A DNA stretch of 64,000 nt from Bradysia coprophila (GCF_014529535.1 NW_023503423.1:2776473-2840472); one strand, 5' to 3'. Counted from the stretch's first letter, positions 17,840-30,135 are shown. Notes: generated by a model not told the origin, from the letters alone. Made by a program: numbers and translations.

Positions 17840-20045
17840 AAAAACTTGTTGAAATGGTTGTTTCCGGGCTAAGCGCTCGAAGATGGTCCGGGGGGACGCT
17901 TATCCTCATTATCAGGCGATTTGGCACATCCAGTGGCTTATTTCTGACTGTATCTGTTTGTGCTTGGACAATAACAAAGATGAAAACATCGAAAACTGGA
18001 TTTCTTGTAAAGGATGCGATAATTGGTTTCACCGGAAATGTAATTTGAAAATCGGTGATGACAGCGCGGTGATTGATGAGGACTGGTACTGCTCAGGTAT
18101 TGATTGTCAGAAATTGTTTTTTTCTTTAAAGAATAGTAAGAAGCGTCCAGTCCGTGAACGGTTGGTTAGGGAATGTAAAGGGAAAGTCAGAGGTTCTGCG
18201 TTAGGTATTCCTTCAGTAGAGGCTTCTGTTTCTGAAAGGGTAACTTGTAGTGTTTGTGGTTTTCTAGCTAAAAATACTCGTGGATTAAATATCCACATGA
18301 GTAAGCATGAACGCAATGAACGCGTTATTGATGACGTTTCTAAAGATGAGGGAATTAGTAGTAATAGGTCAGGTGAGGAAAGCATTTCCGATATGTTAGA
18401 TGATTTTGGTGTGCTTTTTAATAGGTGTCGAGTTTCAGTTCCTTTGACTAGAATTATACAAAAATCTGTAAGGATTGCTGTATGTCAGGAACTTTCTAAA
18501 GAAATTGAAAGTTTGGTACGGAAAAATGATGTAGTTTCTTGGATGAGACTGCTTGCTTTTCCGTACATTGTTCTGAATAATAAGTCAAAGGGAACAGGTG
18601 GGATAAATATTATTAGGTCAAACTTAAATGTTTTTCGGAATTGTACAGATATCAATGAAGCTTTGTCTAATGTGTTACGAAGCACTGGTATTCCGTTCAC
18701 GTTAGATAAATCTACTGATTACTATCTCTAGTGTCGCTATTAAAGTTGCGACAAGAAAGGTTAATGAGGGTGATATTAGAGGTGGAGTTAGAGTTTTGTG
18801 TTCGAATAGTACAGTAGCGCCTCAGACTTCAGAAACTGTTTCTAAGTTAAAGGCAAAACATCCGGATGATAACGGGGAGGTTTTTGAGGAAATAGAGTTA
18901 TTGAGTACTTTGTCAGCGACTACAGTCGAAGATGTAGCAAAAGCTATTAGAAGTTTTCCATTAAGTTCTTCACGACATTTAAAAGATTTAACTTCTTTTA
19001 CTTGTGGTGAAGCTGCAAACCGTTTGTTGAAATCGATAGCCTCATTAGTAGATGTTGTTAAATATGGCAATGCTCAGATAGACATAGCAAAAAATTTTTT
19101 TGGGGCTTCGTTGACTGCACTTTTAAAAGGTGAAGACGATATAAGACCTATAGCAGTAGGTATTGTTTGGAGACGTTTGACAGGCAAAATTGCCTGTTAT
19201 ATAATATTAGGGCTAACTTAGTTGAGAAGTTAAAACCTGTTCAGTTAGGATTCGGTGTTAAAGGGGGTGCTGAAGCTCTGGTTCATGCAGTACGTGCTTT
19301 TTGTACTGCTGAACATAAGGGGCCATTGGCTTTGGTTAAATTTGATTTTGGAAATGCATTTAAGATGCTATTCAGAAAGTTTATGTTAGGTGAGGTTAAG
19401 GATATATGCCCAGAATTACTTCCTTTGTTGCAGCAAGCGTATAGAGTTTTTACGAATCTGTATTATCTCGATGAGCCTTTGCTTTCTAAGAGAGGATTCC
19501 AACAAGGTGATCCTCTAGGTCCCCCGGGTTTTTGTATTGGTATTATGAGGATGACGCATTCTCTTTCGTCTAGGTTGAATGGTTGGTATTTAGACGATGG
19601 TACAATTGCTGATAAGCTATTAGTAATTTTAGATGATATTAGGAAAGTTTTAGTATTTTGTGTGTTGTCAGGTTTACCATTGAACACGAATAAGTGCGAG
19701 GTATATTTTATTAATGCTTCTGAAGAAGAGGAAGCTAAAATGTTTGCTGAAATATCGGCATTACTACCAGGAATTAGGCAAGTTGATGAGTCTTCACTTG
19801 AGATTTTAGGGTCGCCAATTTTTGAATCAGGTTTAGAGAGGATGTTTGCATCAAAAGTTGAAACGATTAAGTTAATGTGTGATCGTTTAAAGTTGATGGA
19901 TGTTCATCCGGCCTTGTGTATTTTCAAAAAGTCTTTAGGTAGCTGCAGATGCTTGACAGCAATGTATATAAACACTGAAGGTAGCGCAGTCCCTCAGGGA
20001 ATAGCAAGAAATACGGATCCCGACTTTAAGGTGAATTTCGTATGA
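17840..20045 (+). pseudogene. Decayed retroelement: PHD finger, C2H2 finger, YLDD reverse transcriptase
   Basis: One reading spread over three frames: 17883-18715, 18716-19195 and 19180-20045, broken by single-nucleotide-type shifts near 18715 and 19196. Residues about 23-75 of the first frame form a PHD finger (CICLC, CKGCDNWFHRKC, WYCSGIDC). A C2H2 finger follows (CSVCGFLAKNTRGLNIHMSKH). The reverse transcriptase has VKFDFGNAF (palm A), GFQQGDPLGPPGFC (palm B) and NGWYLDDGTI, where YLDD replaces the usual FADD, then GLPLNTNKCEV. The thumb and any endonuclease are missing at the 3' end. N-terminal zinc fingers and the QQGDPLGP/YLDD signature suggest an early-branching, possibly RLE-type non-LTR lineage; the clade is my inference. 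Confidence 0.75.
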
Positions 20046-20255
20046 CGCCAATACATATATTTACAGCATGTTGTACGCATGTGTATTAGGCTAGTTTTTG
20101 ACTGTATGAAAAAAAAATATTGTCGGCTACGGAAAACCTTGACCCCCTCAAAATATTGTGCCATTAAATGCATCTCAAATATATATTTTTTTTAAATTTT
20201 TTCATGCAGCTTTAGCGGTGAAAAAAATCATTGAAGTTTTTTGAATTGATATACA

Positions 20256-20779
20256 GAGGGATTCTTTTGAAAAACAGCCTACCGAAATCGGACGCATTTT
20301 CCAGTGGACTTTTTTCTATGTGCCTAGAAAGGACTTCGAACCTAGAACCCAAAACCACTTTCAAAAAAATTCTTCGAAGCTTTTGTGACTGGTGAAAGGT
20401 GATCAAAAACCGAAAACTTGTACTTTTCTTACCCAAATTTCTCCGGGTACACGGGCCGTGCATTGGTAAGAAAAGTGCAAGTTTTCTGTTGAAAACTTCA
20501 ACTGCACATATTTCAGTGTGGATTAATTTTAAAACCAATGAGTGTCTATTCGGCTCAATAGTACATGTGATTACCTTTCTAATGACACCCCACACGACCC
20601 TGTACGGCTCGTGTACCTGGAGAAATGTTGGATCTCCTTTCACCAGCCATAAAAGCTTCGAAGAATTTTTTTGAGAGTGGTTTTGGCTTCTAGGGTCGAA
20701 GTCCTTTCTAGGTACCTATAAAAAGTTCCACTAGAAAACACGCCCGATTTCGGTAGGCTGTTTTTCAAAAGAATCCCTC
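20256..20779. mobile_element. 524-bp foldback element (AGGGATTC ends)
   Basis: The left arm GAGGGATTCTTTTGAAAAAC...CCTACCGAAATCGG is mirrored at 20740-20779. Both arms carry AGCTTCGAAGAATTTTTTTG and the CTTCTAGGGTCGAAGTCC block. A related half copy sits at 53113-53224. It has no coding capacity. Confidence 0.6.
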
Positions 20780-20817
20780 ACAATAAATTCACCTCAAAGT
20801 TTAAAATGAAAAATTGG

Positions 20818-20872
20818 TGGCAGGGTGGGAGACGAACCCACAATCTTACTACTTGAGCTACCCGACACACTT
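20818..20872 (-). other. tRNA-like Pol III A/B-box motif
   Basis: On the minus strand GTAGCTCAAGTAGTAAGATT resembles a D-arm/A box, and GTGGGTTCGTCTCCCAC is a perfect T-arm with B box. There is no anticodon arm between them and no 7-bp acceptor stem, so this is not a functional tRNA. It is more likely the relic head of a tRNA-derived SINE. Confidence 0.4.
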
Positions 20873-22034
20873 TTCATTTCAAATTATGTTGGGTCGTATT
20901 GTTTCAATGCAAATTGCTGGCTGGAAACTTTGGGTAGGTCACGTAGATCGCCATTTTATTAGATACTCGGAAACACACCACTTCTGAAGATTTTACATAT
21001 AAAAAAAAATTCATCGCATCGTCACGGCGACGAGAATCGTCACAGGAGGCAACGCACTGCGCGCACTGCTCTTAGCATCAACACTCCTTTGGCAAATGTC
21101 CAATTTGGAAGCTTTTGTGATGAGAGCTACCGCTTAAGATTGATTGTATTGTGTGTTTTAATTCATACAACGAAAACAAGTCATCTATCTTTACGAAAGA
21201 AACGCAGTGCCTACTGTGACTTCATCAGCCTCCAAATATTTCTTATGTTCATGCTAGGAGCAGTGCGTTGCAGCAGGTGAATTTTTTATGAAATCCGCCA
21301 TTTTATCGTCAACTGTGGTGTGCGTCCCGCGTATCTGTATTTACATGACCTCCACAAAGTCTACAGCCTTGGTTTAAATCGTGTTAGTTCTTTTCAATTT
21401 TAGATAATCATTTGAGTGATTATTGCAAGGTCAATTAATCTGTAAGGTCTATATGTCTCTACCGAAGTATGGGTATAGAAGTATATCTTGCTTGAAGCGG
21501 ACTGGCGACACAAACCTTCGCCATAATGGTTAATCCGAAAAAATGATAAAATGCGAAAAAAAAGCCTCAAAAGAGATTTTATGTTTGATTTCTATTATTT
21601 TGAAACAAAAATCACCATTGCACAATTACAATTACCAGAGATGACATCATGCTGATTACAAAATGGTTATTACCAGTAATTTTGACTGGACTACCATTTT
21701 TAAGTTTGGTTAAATATTTATCTTGATTAAATTGTAGCTATGTGGCCTTGACTCCACAGTTTAGATCCGAAGCTTCGAAGCTATTTGAACTAATTGTCGG
21801 GCTATCGTGAACTTAGAAGGGCTTTGCTGCACCGGTAAACGCCGAGGCTACACGAAAAAAAAAACCTTTGTGTCATACTTTCGATGTTCAATTTCACGGT
21901 GTACCAGTAGATCATACCGACACTGAATTAAAGCGATATACCAATACTCAATTGAAATAATTTGTTACCAACACTCAATCGAACAACGCTCATTTTCCGC
22001 AACGTTAAGACTCAAACATAGTAGAGGTACTTAG
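20873..22034. other. No gene recognised
   Basis: A diverged inverted pair (GTAGGTCACGTAGATCGCCATTTTATTAG near 20933 and GTGAATTTTTTATGAAATCCGCCATTTTATCG near 21279) suggests another decayed foldback. 21480-22034 shows nothing coding. Confidence 0.3.
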
Positions 22035-23618
22035 CATAAAAATAGTTCACTTTATAGTAGAATGGTGCGCTTTGGACCAGTGATTAATATTGGTAGCCTG
22101 AGTCCAAAAAGATTAACACCCCTCAAAAAACCCCACCCACCACTCACAACCCCTCACCAAAGATTTTAGTGTAAGGGCCACTTCAATGAATTATTGTAAA
22201 GCGTCTGTCAATGCTATACTATCGATATGGGGCTTAAACGAAAGGTAAAGGTTCATACTTTTTTTATATTACCAAACGCTTTTCAATTTCTCCATTTTCC
22301 TCATCAATTTTCCGAGTTTTCCATGAAAATCTATGAAATCTCAAATATGAAGGGTAGTGAATACGTTAAAAAACTTTTTATTTCACAAAACTAGCCTGTC
22401 CGAACGTAACGTTTCTTTGCATTGAATCAACATAACAGCCGAGGCCTGGCACAAAAGCCACTGGCGAACTAGCCACCTTCGAGACCATGACCTTCGGTGC
22501 CAAAAATACGTGACAGATTGTTTTTTCTGACGTATTTGTTATCATAATATCATAATGTAGACACATTTATTACGGTATCAGAGGAGTATTTTTGATGGTA
22601 GAGCAAATCAGATAGTTTCGAGCTTCTCAATGGTAATGTTCCATTCCAATACGTCAGTTGTAAATAAAATAAAGAAGATGTAGTGCTACCAGAAGCTTCA
22701 TTCATAAAAGATATCCAAATAATTAAACCACATAATGTGGGACGTGAGTGAAGAATTGCTGAACGTAGGACATTTGAATCATTTTTACTCCGTAGACAGA
22801 AACTGCGTCTGCACCATTTTTACAGCGTAATTGTACAACGATATTCATTTGAAAATGTAGTATTTTACGAACTTACTCTTAATTATTTCCACTGTCCCAT
22901 TGAAAAAGGTATTGCAGGCAATATTCCAAACATTTACAGCGTAAATTTGAAAGTTCAAAAATAGTCTGCTTTCTATTTTAAAAATTTTCTACAATTTGTT
23001 CAATAGTGGAAGAGTTGGTGGTGGGTGATTTGATGTTAATGGTGTATGGATTTCTCCTAGAGTTCAATAAATGCGTCAGTAAAGTCTCCTATGATAATCT
23101 CGATGACATAGCTCGTATATTTAATCAGTTCTATGTAAAAAAGTATTTCAATGAAATTTTCCGGTGGTGGAAAACCAAGCGAATCTCCTAGTCTATGACA
23201 CATTATTTAAATTTTTTTCGTCAAATTAGCGAAGAAGTCATTGGATAACCATATTGCAGAAGGATGTAGACACAAAAAGTTTTTTAACGTATTCACTACC
23301 CTTCATATTTGAGATTTCATAGATTTTCATGGAAAACTCGGAAAATTAATGAGGAAAATGGAGAAATTGAAAAGCGTTTGGTCATATAAAAAAGTATGAA
23401 CCTTTACCTTTCGTTTAAGCCCCATATCGACAGTCTAGCATTGACAGACGCTTCCCAATAATTCATTGAAGTGACCCTTACACTAAAATCTTTGGTGAGG
23501 GGCTGTGAGTGGTGGAGTGGGGTTTTTTGAGGGGTGCTAATCTTTTTGGACTCAGGCTACCAATATTAATCACTGGTCCAAAGCGCACCATTCTACTATA
23601 AAGTGAACTATTTTTATG
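22035..23618. mobile_element. 1.58 kb foldback element with about 345-bp arms
   Basis: The left arm 22035-22382 (CATAAAAATAGTTCACTTTA ... GAATACGTTAAAAAACTTTT) is reverse-complemented at 23274-23618 with only a few differences. The roughly 890-bp interior holds a minus ORF (22566-22378) and a plus ORF (23006-23191) with no recognised domain. No target duplication is convincing. Arms this long and similar indicate a relatively recent insertion. Confidence 0.7.
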
Positions 23619-24021
23619 ACTTTTGTTCTACAAGAACCTCTACTAACAGCATTAAAGTCAAACGGAACAACAAATACATTCAAAAACTTTACATAAATTG
23701 TTTCATAGCGTCGTCGTCAAATTGGTTGATTCACGAAAGTTTAAAAAAAAATCCGGCGAAACACTTGACAACCGTTTTATATGCCTACTCTCCTCTCTCC
23801 AGCTGGATCAGTCTAGTATTAGAAGAGAATCTAAATTCATGTGCCTCTGTATATTTCGTACAACTAAATAACGAAACGAAAGAGTGGAAAATATTAAATT
23901 TAGTGAATCCACTGTGGGTGTGTGCGTATGTGTGTGGATGATTAGATATCTTTATAATTAGTCGCGAACTACACCTAACTAAGAACAGCTGCGTAAAATT
24001 GTGTTCATCATCAAGATCGTC

Positions 24022-26548
24022 ATGTTTTTCCTCATTGTCTGTGGTGTTCTTGCACTGCTTGTTGGCGTAATTAGTTTCTTGATAATTTATGCAAGATGGA
24101 ATTTCGGAACACTGGAAAGTATGGGCATCCCCACCATAAAGCCCCACTGGCTGTTAGGGAGTCATCCAAACATTCATAAGGTAGACACTGTTGTTTTGAC
24201 GAGTTTTGTGTGTTATGAAAGATCGCAATTGCTATTTTCGAACAGATTGTTGTCCAAGATGAGGATATGAAGAATTTCCGGAAGTACGGTAAAATCTGGG
24301 GAGTAAGCTTAACCAAATGATGGAAAAGTAATAAAATTGTAACAGACCGTTTCTTGTAGTCATACGAAGGACGAGAGCCACAAATTTTTCTCGCTGATGC
24401 AGTAAGTACCTAGCGTAAATAAGATTGTGTAACAGTCTCACTCTAACATGAGAACGCTATTTTGATCCATTGAAAAGGAGCTGGTCCGATTGATTTGTGT
24501 CAAAGACTCCGATCATTTCCAAGATAAAAGGATGATCGACTTCAAGAACGAACTGTTCAATGAAGTCATCGACACTCTTCCGTATGAGAAATGGAAGGCA
24601 GTACGAAACGAGGTGTCCCAGCCATTTTCGACTAAAGTTAAACATATGTCCGATCAAATGTTGGAATCGATCAATGATTGTACGGGCCATCTGAAAGACA
24701 TTTGCAAGAAAGATCCAGTCATTGAAGTTCGCAAGTAAGCTTTTCGATAAAAATTATCATTTTGAATGCAGCACTGATAAGGCTTGACAATCTGTTGATG
24801 AATTGACAACTATTCTATATGCGGCCCAGTGACAACATATTAACGTTTCTTCATGCTTGCCTCTTCTAACTGAGTGATAAGAAGGCACTTGTTATCTTTC
24901 AGTTTATTGTTAAAAAGCTAGGTCAGTAATAGAAACTTGAGTACCCATGGTGCAATACCAACATCCCTTTTGAATGCAATTGACATGCTGTCGGTTCTTA
25001 ATATGTGAAAGGTTGAGTTCATTTGTCACTGGATCGTATAAAACGTAAAATGCGAGCAACCAAAACAGGCATCAGAGCAATTTCTTTTTAACGGTCAAAA
25101 AGTCTCTTATTTTTGTCCCCGCAGTGGTATAATACCAACATAACAAAAATTAATTTCTAAGAAGCATTTTGACAACATGGTCCCTTATTTCAAATCTGTT
25201 CTGGTGCCTAGTTCTGGTACCTACCTGCACTCATACTAAACTTTAAAGACAAAATGCTATACTGGTGGTTTTGCTGTATCAACAGAGTTTTCAATGCTCT
25301 CTCAATCGACATAACTGCAAGATGTGCCTTTGGAACGAGAGTTTACAACTGTATTCGGGACCCAAACAATGAATTTGTTCTAAATGCTAAGAAAATTTTT
25401 AGCTTCATTGAAGATGGACCGAACATCGGACTGACGCTGATGTGTATGTTTTGCGATATAGAAACAACTGCATTACACTTTATAAATACTCTTCACAGTA
25501 TCGTTCCCATTCCTGCTAAAAATCATCCCGCTCGTCGATTTGACTGCAACAAAATTCTTCCAAGGCATCCTAACCGACATTTTAAAAGAGAGACGAGCAC
25601 TAGGCAACTCAAACAATGATTTCGTCGATGCCATAAATAACATGATTCGTAAATCTGAGACGGATGAGGAATTTAAGCGTCTTAAGGTAACTAGAGAATT
25701 CGAATAATAGATTAGACGATTAGAAATTGTTAGTCTTTAATGCCCGTTTGTGATGTTGTGTTGTAAGGAGTCATTGTCTGAAAGAATAGATCGCATAAAA
25801 CATTGTTGTTTTATACGTTGTTAAGAGTCGTCCATAAACTACTATTCAATCGCCAGATTACCGACCTTACAGCCATGGCACAAGCTATTACATTCCTAAC
25901 TACAGGAATCGAGACCACATCATCAACATTGACCATGATACTGTATCAGCTCGCAACCAATCCAGACAAACAAAAATTACTGCACGAGGAAGTGGATCGA
26001 GTCCTATTACAGAGTAAGGGTGCAATTAACCACAGCATCGTCGGAGATCTGGTATATGTGAATGCATGTATCCACGAAGCATTACGATTGGCACCGACAC
26101 TGACTCGTATCGATCGCATTTGTACGAAAGAATGGGAGAACAAGGAGTTTCAACTGAAAATCCCCGTGGGCATGAGTGTTCAACTTCCCGTTTGGCCGTT
26201 GCATTACAATCCCGAATATTTCCCGGAACCGGAAAAATTTCAACCGGACAGATTCCTGCCGCAGAACAAGGATATTTTGCAAAAATATGCTCTGCTGTCG
26301 TTCGGACAAGGTTAATTGAGTTTAGTACAATGAAGTGTGACGATATTAACGGTTCCGCTTCAACTACAGGTCCCCACAATTGTGTTGGAACTAGATTTGC
26401 CTTGGAAACGCTGAAACTGTCTATCACAGCGATAGCTAGAGATTTTCAATTTGAGACGTGTGAAGACACTAAACTGGTTTGGAAGCCGGCTGGTATTTTA
26501 GGTGCTGCCTATAAGCCTATTAAAGTGAAATTTGTCAGGAGAAATTAA
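24022..26548 (+). CDS. Cytochrome P450, CYP3 clan (CYP9-like), 8 exons, 497 aa
   Basis: Exons 24022-24180, 24246-24302, 24360-24401, 24478-24734, 25286-25443, 25499-25686, 25857-26310 and 26370-26548 join without a frame break. Residues 1-24 are the ER anchor. WKAVR (125-129) is the C-helix WxxxR. TGIETT (303-308) lies in the I-helix oxygen-activation site. EALR (361-364) is the K-helix ExxR, FQPDRF the PERF-type motif, and FGQGPHNCVG (436-445) the haem loop with the Cys thiolate. Length is normal for a microsomal P450. The segment DRICTKEWE before the PERF region and the early FRKYGKIWGSYEGREP fit CYP6/CYP9 rather than CYP4; the subfamily is not assignable by eye. Introns are 55-72 bp except 543, 551 and 170 bp-range ones. 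CYP3-clan enzymes commonly oxidise xenobiotics or endogenous lipophiles using NADPH-P450 reductase. Confidence 0.9.
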
Positions 26549-26801
26549 AGGACCAGTTCTATTCACAATCGTACCAACTTCCTAAGTGTGAGTAGGTCTA
26601 GGTCATGCTACGAGATAAACACGACAAGTTCGTGTAAACATATTTTTGATTGCACACCTTACACATTCACAAAATCCTTCCCGCAAAATTCTTGTACTAA
26701 ATATCGCAACAAAATTTTAGTAAAGAATTGATGGCTTTGCGAATCGTATCTTTGATATTTATTAAGTGGAAGAACGTGATAGAATTGTGTCATTGAAAAC
26801 A

Positions 26802-26957
26802 TTAAAACAATTGTTTCAAGTAAGTGATGTTTGTTTGATTTTTCGACACTAACAGGACATACACGTAAAAGCATATCACGATACCACATCCCACAGCAAT
26901 GTTGCCAGTTGCCCTTCGATAAATGGGATGCCTGAAACATTCTGAATCTGAACACAT
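26802..26957 (-). CDS. Possible small membrane protein, 51 aa
   Basis: ATG at 26957 opens a short frame with HPIYRRATG, then a clear hydrophobic helix (NIAVGCGIVICFYVYVLLV, about residues 19-37) and a polar tail, stop at 26802. The basic residues precede the helix. I do not recognise the family; the layout resembles single-pass subunits of inner-membrane respiratory complexes, but that is only a resemblance. It could also be chance. Confidence 0.3.
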   Translation of the reverse strand: MCSDSECFRHPIYRRATGNIAVGCGIVICFYVYVLLVSKNQTNITYLKQLF

Positions 26958-27515
26958 AACCAATCAATCACTTCCATCTTTACATCTTTACATCTCTTTG
27001 TCAGCCTCGTTTTTATCGAGTTTTTTCCTTTTTACTTAAATCCAATATGGCGACCGACTGCCATTTTATTAGGGAACCGAAAACAGTACTGGAATGGACA
27101 GTACTTTCAAACAAAAACACAAAAAATCATCTAAATTGGTCAATGGTCAGACTCGAGATATAAGGGGCTCACTTACGATACAGTCAACCGAGTTTCATGA
27201 ACTTTTTTTCTCTGGTTGATATTGTCGACTCTTTTGCAAAAAAAGCATTGTCTTTGGTTCAAACGAATAACTGTAGATCATCTTCAAGTTACGGTACTTT
27301 CAGACGTAACCTTACTTAAGTTTCGTTAAATGTTTCGTTCACTTACGTAGATGTCATTTCTTAACGTAGATGGTATTTCTCAACGTCCTTGAAGATTATA
27401 TCTAGCAAGTTCCAAGAAAACATGCTAAAAATGGGAAAAATATGTTACCGGAAGGGTTTAAACAGTCGTCTATTTTTGAGGTTTGCTAACTTTTCGTGCG
27501 ACCCAATCTTCGATG

Positions 27516-27690
27516 CAGGAGAGTTACTAATATTACGACTGAGACGTCGTTTCGACGGAGGGAACATGTCGAATGACAGCTGGTTTTTTGAGAGAGAATT
27601 TAGGAATTTTCTCTCGACCAACTTCAAAATCATTTGACATATTCCCTATATCCGTCGAGGCGACCCAGTCGTAATATTAGCATCTCTCTG
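27516..27690. mobile_element. hAT-type MITE, copy 1 (175 bp)
   Basis: Ends CAGGAGAG...CTCTCTG, long inverted arms with the GTCGTTTCGACGGA core. Flanks are CTTCGATG (27508-27515) and CTTCGATT (27691-27698), an 8-bp target duplication with one mismatch. It belongs to the same family as 40525-40692 and 62386-62565. Confidence 0.75.
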
Positions 27691-27698
27691 CTTCGATT

Positions 27699-29064
27699 GC
27701 TACTTTTGGGCTATTTATGCAACCGTTTCTCATCGGAAAGTCACATAGCCACAATGAATATAATTTAAGTTCAACGAAAAGTTTGCAGCCAATTCAACTT
27801 AGTTGCGGTCTCACAATCTCACTTGGAGTGGTGCAGAGAACCACAACAAAAAATTTTAATTAAAAAAATTGATTTGATGCTACTAATGTCTAATCTGTAA
27901 ATCCTACCTACACATTCTTCTTACTGTTTTGAATTCCGGTCATCGAATCAGTTCATAATGTGGTAGCAATAGTTAAACTCTGGTTGAACGAACCACGTAT
28001 GTTACTGATACAGGTATGATTATACTTAAGTGGTCATTAGCGTGATAAGCTGATTTGTGCATTTTTCCTTCGTTAGTTAGTCCGGCAGAATTTTTCCACA
28101 GTTCTAAGATACAATTCGGTGACAGTAGGGTCAGGCCTTTTTATGTTTTAGAACAACACTAATAATATAGCCTCAAAATGTTGTGGAAAGAAGTTTACCC
28201 ACAGCGTTCAGATGTTGTTCTTCTCAACTTTCCCTCTCCGCCCTCTCCGTGATATAGTTCGTCAAACCTTTAAAGTTTTGGAATGCTCAGTGCGACTATG
28301 ATGGTCATATCAAAAGTATCATGGAACTCAATCTGCTTCACTAAAACAGTAATCCGTGACTTTAACCACTAATCGAAGCAATGACCACAATCTTCCTTGT
28401 TTGATTAATGGTGCAAACATCGATAATACCTACAACCCATTTAGCATTTTAGGGCACAAGACTTCGCATCGTGCTGTCATAAATGTTTGTGTTTTTATAT
28501 ATTTGTTCTGGCTCTTGGATGATAGCGGCAATGGGAAATGAATAGGCGGTTTGTTTTGCGTTTTGCTATATTTCGGATCTAATTTCGACCCTTCATATAT
28601 GTGGTATCCTCTCAGTTCGCTAGGGGTTTTCAAAGGTACAATAGTACATACGTCAGTGTTATTTTTTCTGTTTCTTCCATAAAAGATTCTCTGGATCATC
28701 CTGAATGCAACCAGCGGTCGGGCGTTTTCCAATAAAATAAAATGGAAAATTCGACTCACCTGAGTCTGAGTCTATAAAACGAAATGGGACGTGATGACTA
28801 TCGATGATTATTGTATCTTATCCGGTCAGCTAACAACTAGGTCGCGAGTTTCTCAAATTTTTCATTTGTAGCTTCGATGCCACGAGGTGCGATGACTTAC
28901 TTTATATTACTGCAATCGGTGGTATAATAACGAGTGGGCTCAAGTACTTGCTTTTTTTAATAGAATGAGATAACGAAAGTAATTCACTGAGCAATGTTGT
29001 TAATTGAACTGTTGAGTCCGATCAACAACAGTCTTATTGAAAGTGAAATTGAATAAGGTGGACT
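27699..29064. other. Intergenic DNA upstream of the desaturase
   Basis: No coding sequence recognised. TATAAAA at about 28773 with a TCAG-like site some 50 bp on could serve a distal promoter, and TTTTTTTAATAG just before 28964 could be an acceptor for a non-coding first exon. Both are weak. Immediately upstream of the start codon at 29065 lies an AT-rich leader. Confidence 0.3.
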
Positions 29065-30135
29065 ATGGCTCCAAAAGCAACAACATCTGAGTGCACCGGA
29101 GTGTTAAATGAACAAGATGCCGAAACGATTGACGGCGGACTCGCGAAAGATATCACACCGTTAACGTTAGCAAGGCCTCGGGAATATGAATGGGTATGGC
29201 GAAACATTGCTGCTTTCAGTTTCCTTCACCTGTCCGCAATTTATGGAATCTATCTGCTCTTTACTTCCGCCAAACTGTACACAATCATGTTCGCCGTCGT
29301 TGTGTACTTTATTTCCATATTGGGGATAACTGCTGGTTGTCATCGACTCTGGGCCCATCGCTCGTACAAAGCAAAACTGCCGCTTCGAATTTTGCTGGTA
29401 GCGTTCAATACGATAGCATTTCAAGACTGTGCCCTACACTGGGCTCGAGATCATCGAGTTCACCATAAATTTTCGGAAACGGATGCCGATCCACACAACG
29501 CAAAACGAGGATTCTTTTTCTCGCACGTCGGTTGGCTGCTGTGCAAAAAACATCCCGATGTGATTGAGAAGGGAAAGAGTCTGGACATTTCAGATTTGTT
29601 GGCCGATCCAGTGTTGGTCTTTCAACGTAAGTATTACATGATACTGATGCCATTGGCCTGTTTCATACTGCCAACGATCGCACCGATGTTCTTCTGGAAC
29701 GAAACGTTTCTGAATTCATTCTTCGTTTCGACGATGTTCCGTTGGACGTTCGTTTTGAATTTTACATGGCTGGTGAACAGTGCCGCACACAAATGGGGCC
29801 ACCGACCGTACGATGTGAACATCAATCCGGCACAAAATCCAATCGTGTCGATTCTAGTTTTGGGTGAGGGATGGCACAACTATCATCATGTGTTCCCGTG
29901 GGATTATAAAACAGCCGAATTGGGTAACTATCGAGCCAATTATACAGCTGCGTTCATCGATTTCTTTGCGAAAATCGGTTGGGCTTATGAGTTGAAGTCG
30001 GTTTCGCGTGAAATTGTCAAAACGAGAGTCGAACGTACTGGTGATGGATCGCATGCGATATGGGGATGGGGTGATAAAGATCAGGATGAGAAAGATGTGG
30101 AAGTTGCGACCATTACTCATCCAAAAGTTGCATAA
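29065..30135 (+). CDS. Acyl-CoA delta-9 desaturase, 356 aa, intronless coding region
   Basis: The three histidine boxes of membrane desaturases are intact: HRLWAH (93-98), HRVHH (130-134) and HNYHH (271-275). They bind the di-iron centre that inserts a cis double bond into C16/C18 acyl-CoA in the ER, with electrons from cytochrome b5. Four hydrophobic segments (about 47-67, 73-90, 190-210, 220-238) and the DxDPHN and HKWGHRPYD blocks are family-typical. Insect delta-9 desaturases are usually 350-380 aa. Many insect Desat genes have coding introns; this one has none, so it may be a retrocopy or a lineage that lost them. AATAAA at 30178-30183 is a plausible polyadenylation signal. Roles include membrane lipids, storage fat and, in some paralogues, pheromone precursors. 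Confidence 0.93.
   Translation: MAPKATTSECTGVLNEQDAETIDGGLAKDITPLTLARPREYEWVWRNIAAFSFLHLSAIYGIYLLFTSAKLYTIMFAVVVYFISILGITAGCHRLWAHRSYKAKLPLRILLVAFNTIAFQDCALHWARDHRVHHKFSETDADPHNAKRGFFFSHVGWLLCKKHPDVIEKGKSLDISDLLADPVLVFQRKYYMILMPLACFILPTIAPMFFWNETFLNSFFVSTMFRWTFVLNFTWLVNSAAHKWGHRPYDVNINPAQNPIVSILVLGEGWHNYHHVFPWDYKTAELGNYRANYTAAFIDFFAKIGWAYELKSVSREIVKTRVERTGDGSHAIWGWGDKDQDEKDVEVATITHPKVA

Noticed and set aside
20818..20872. Functional tRNA gene
   Set aside because: No anticodon stem-loop and no acceptor stem.
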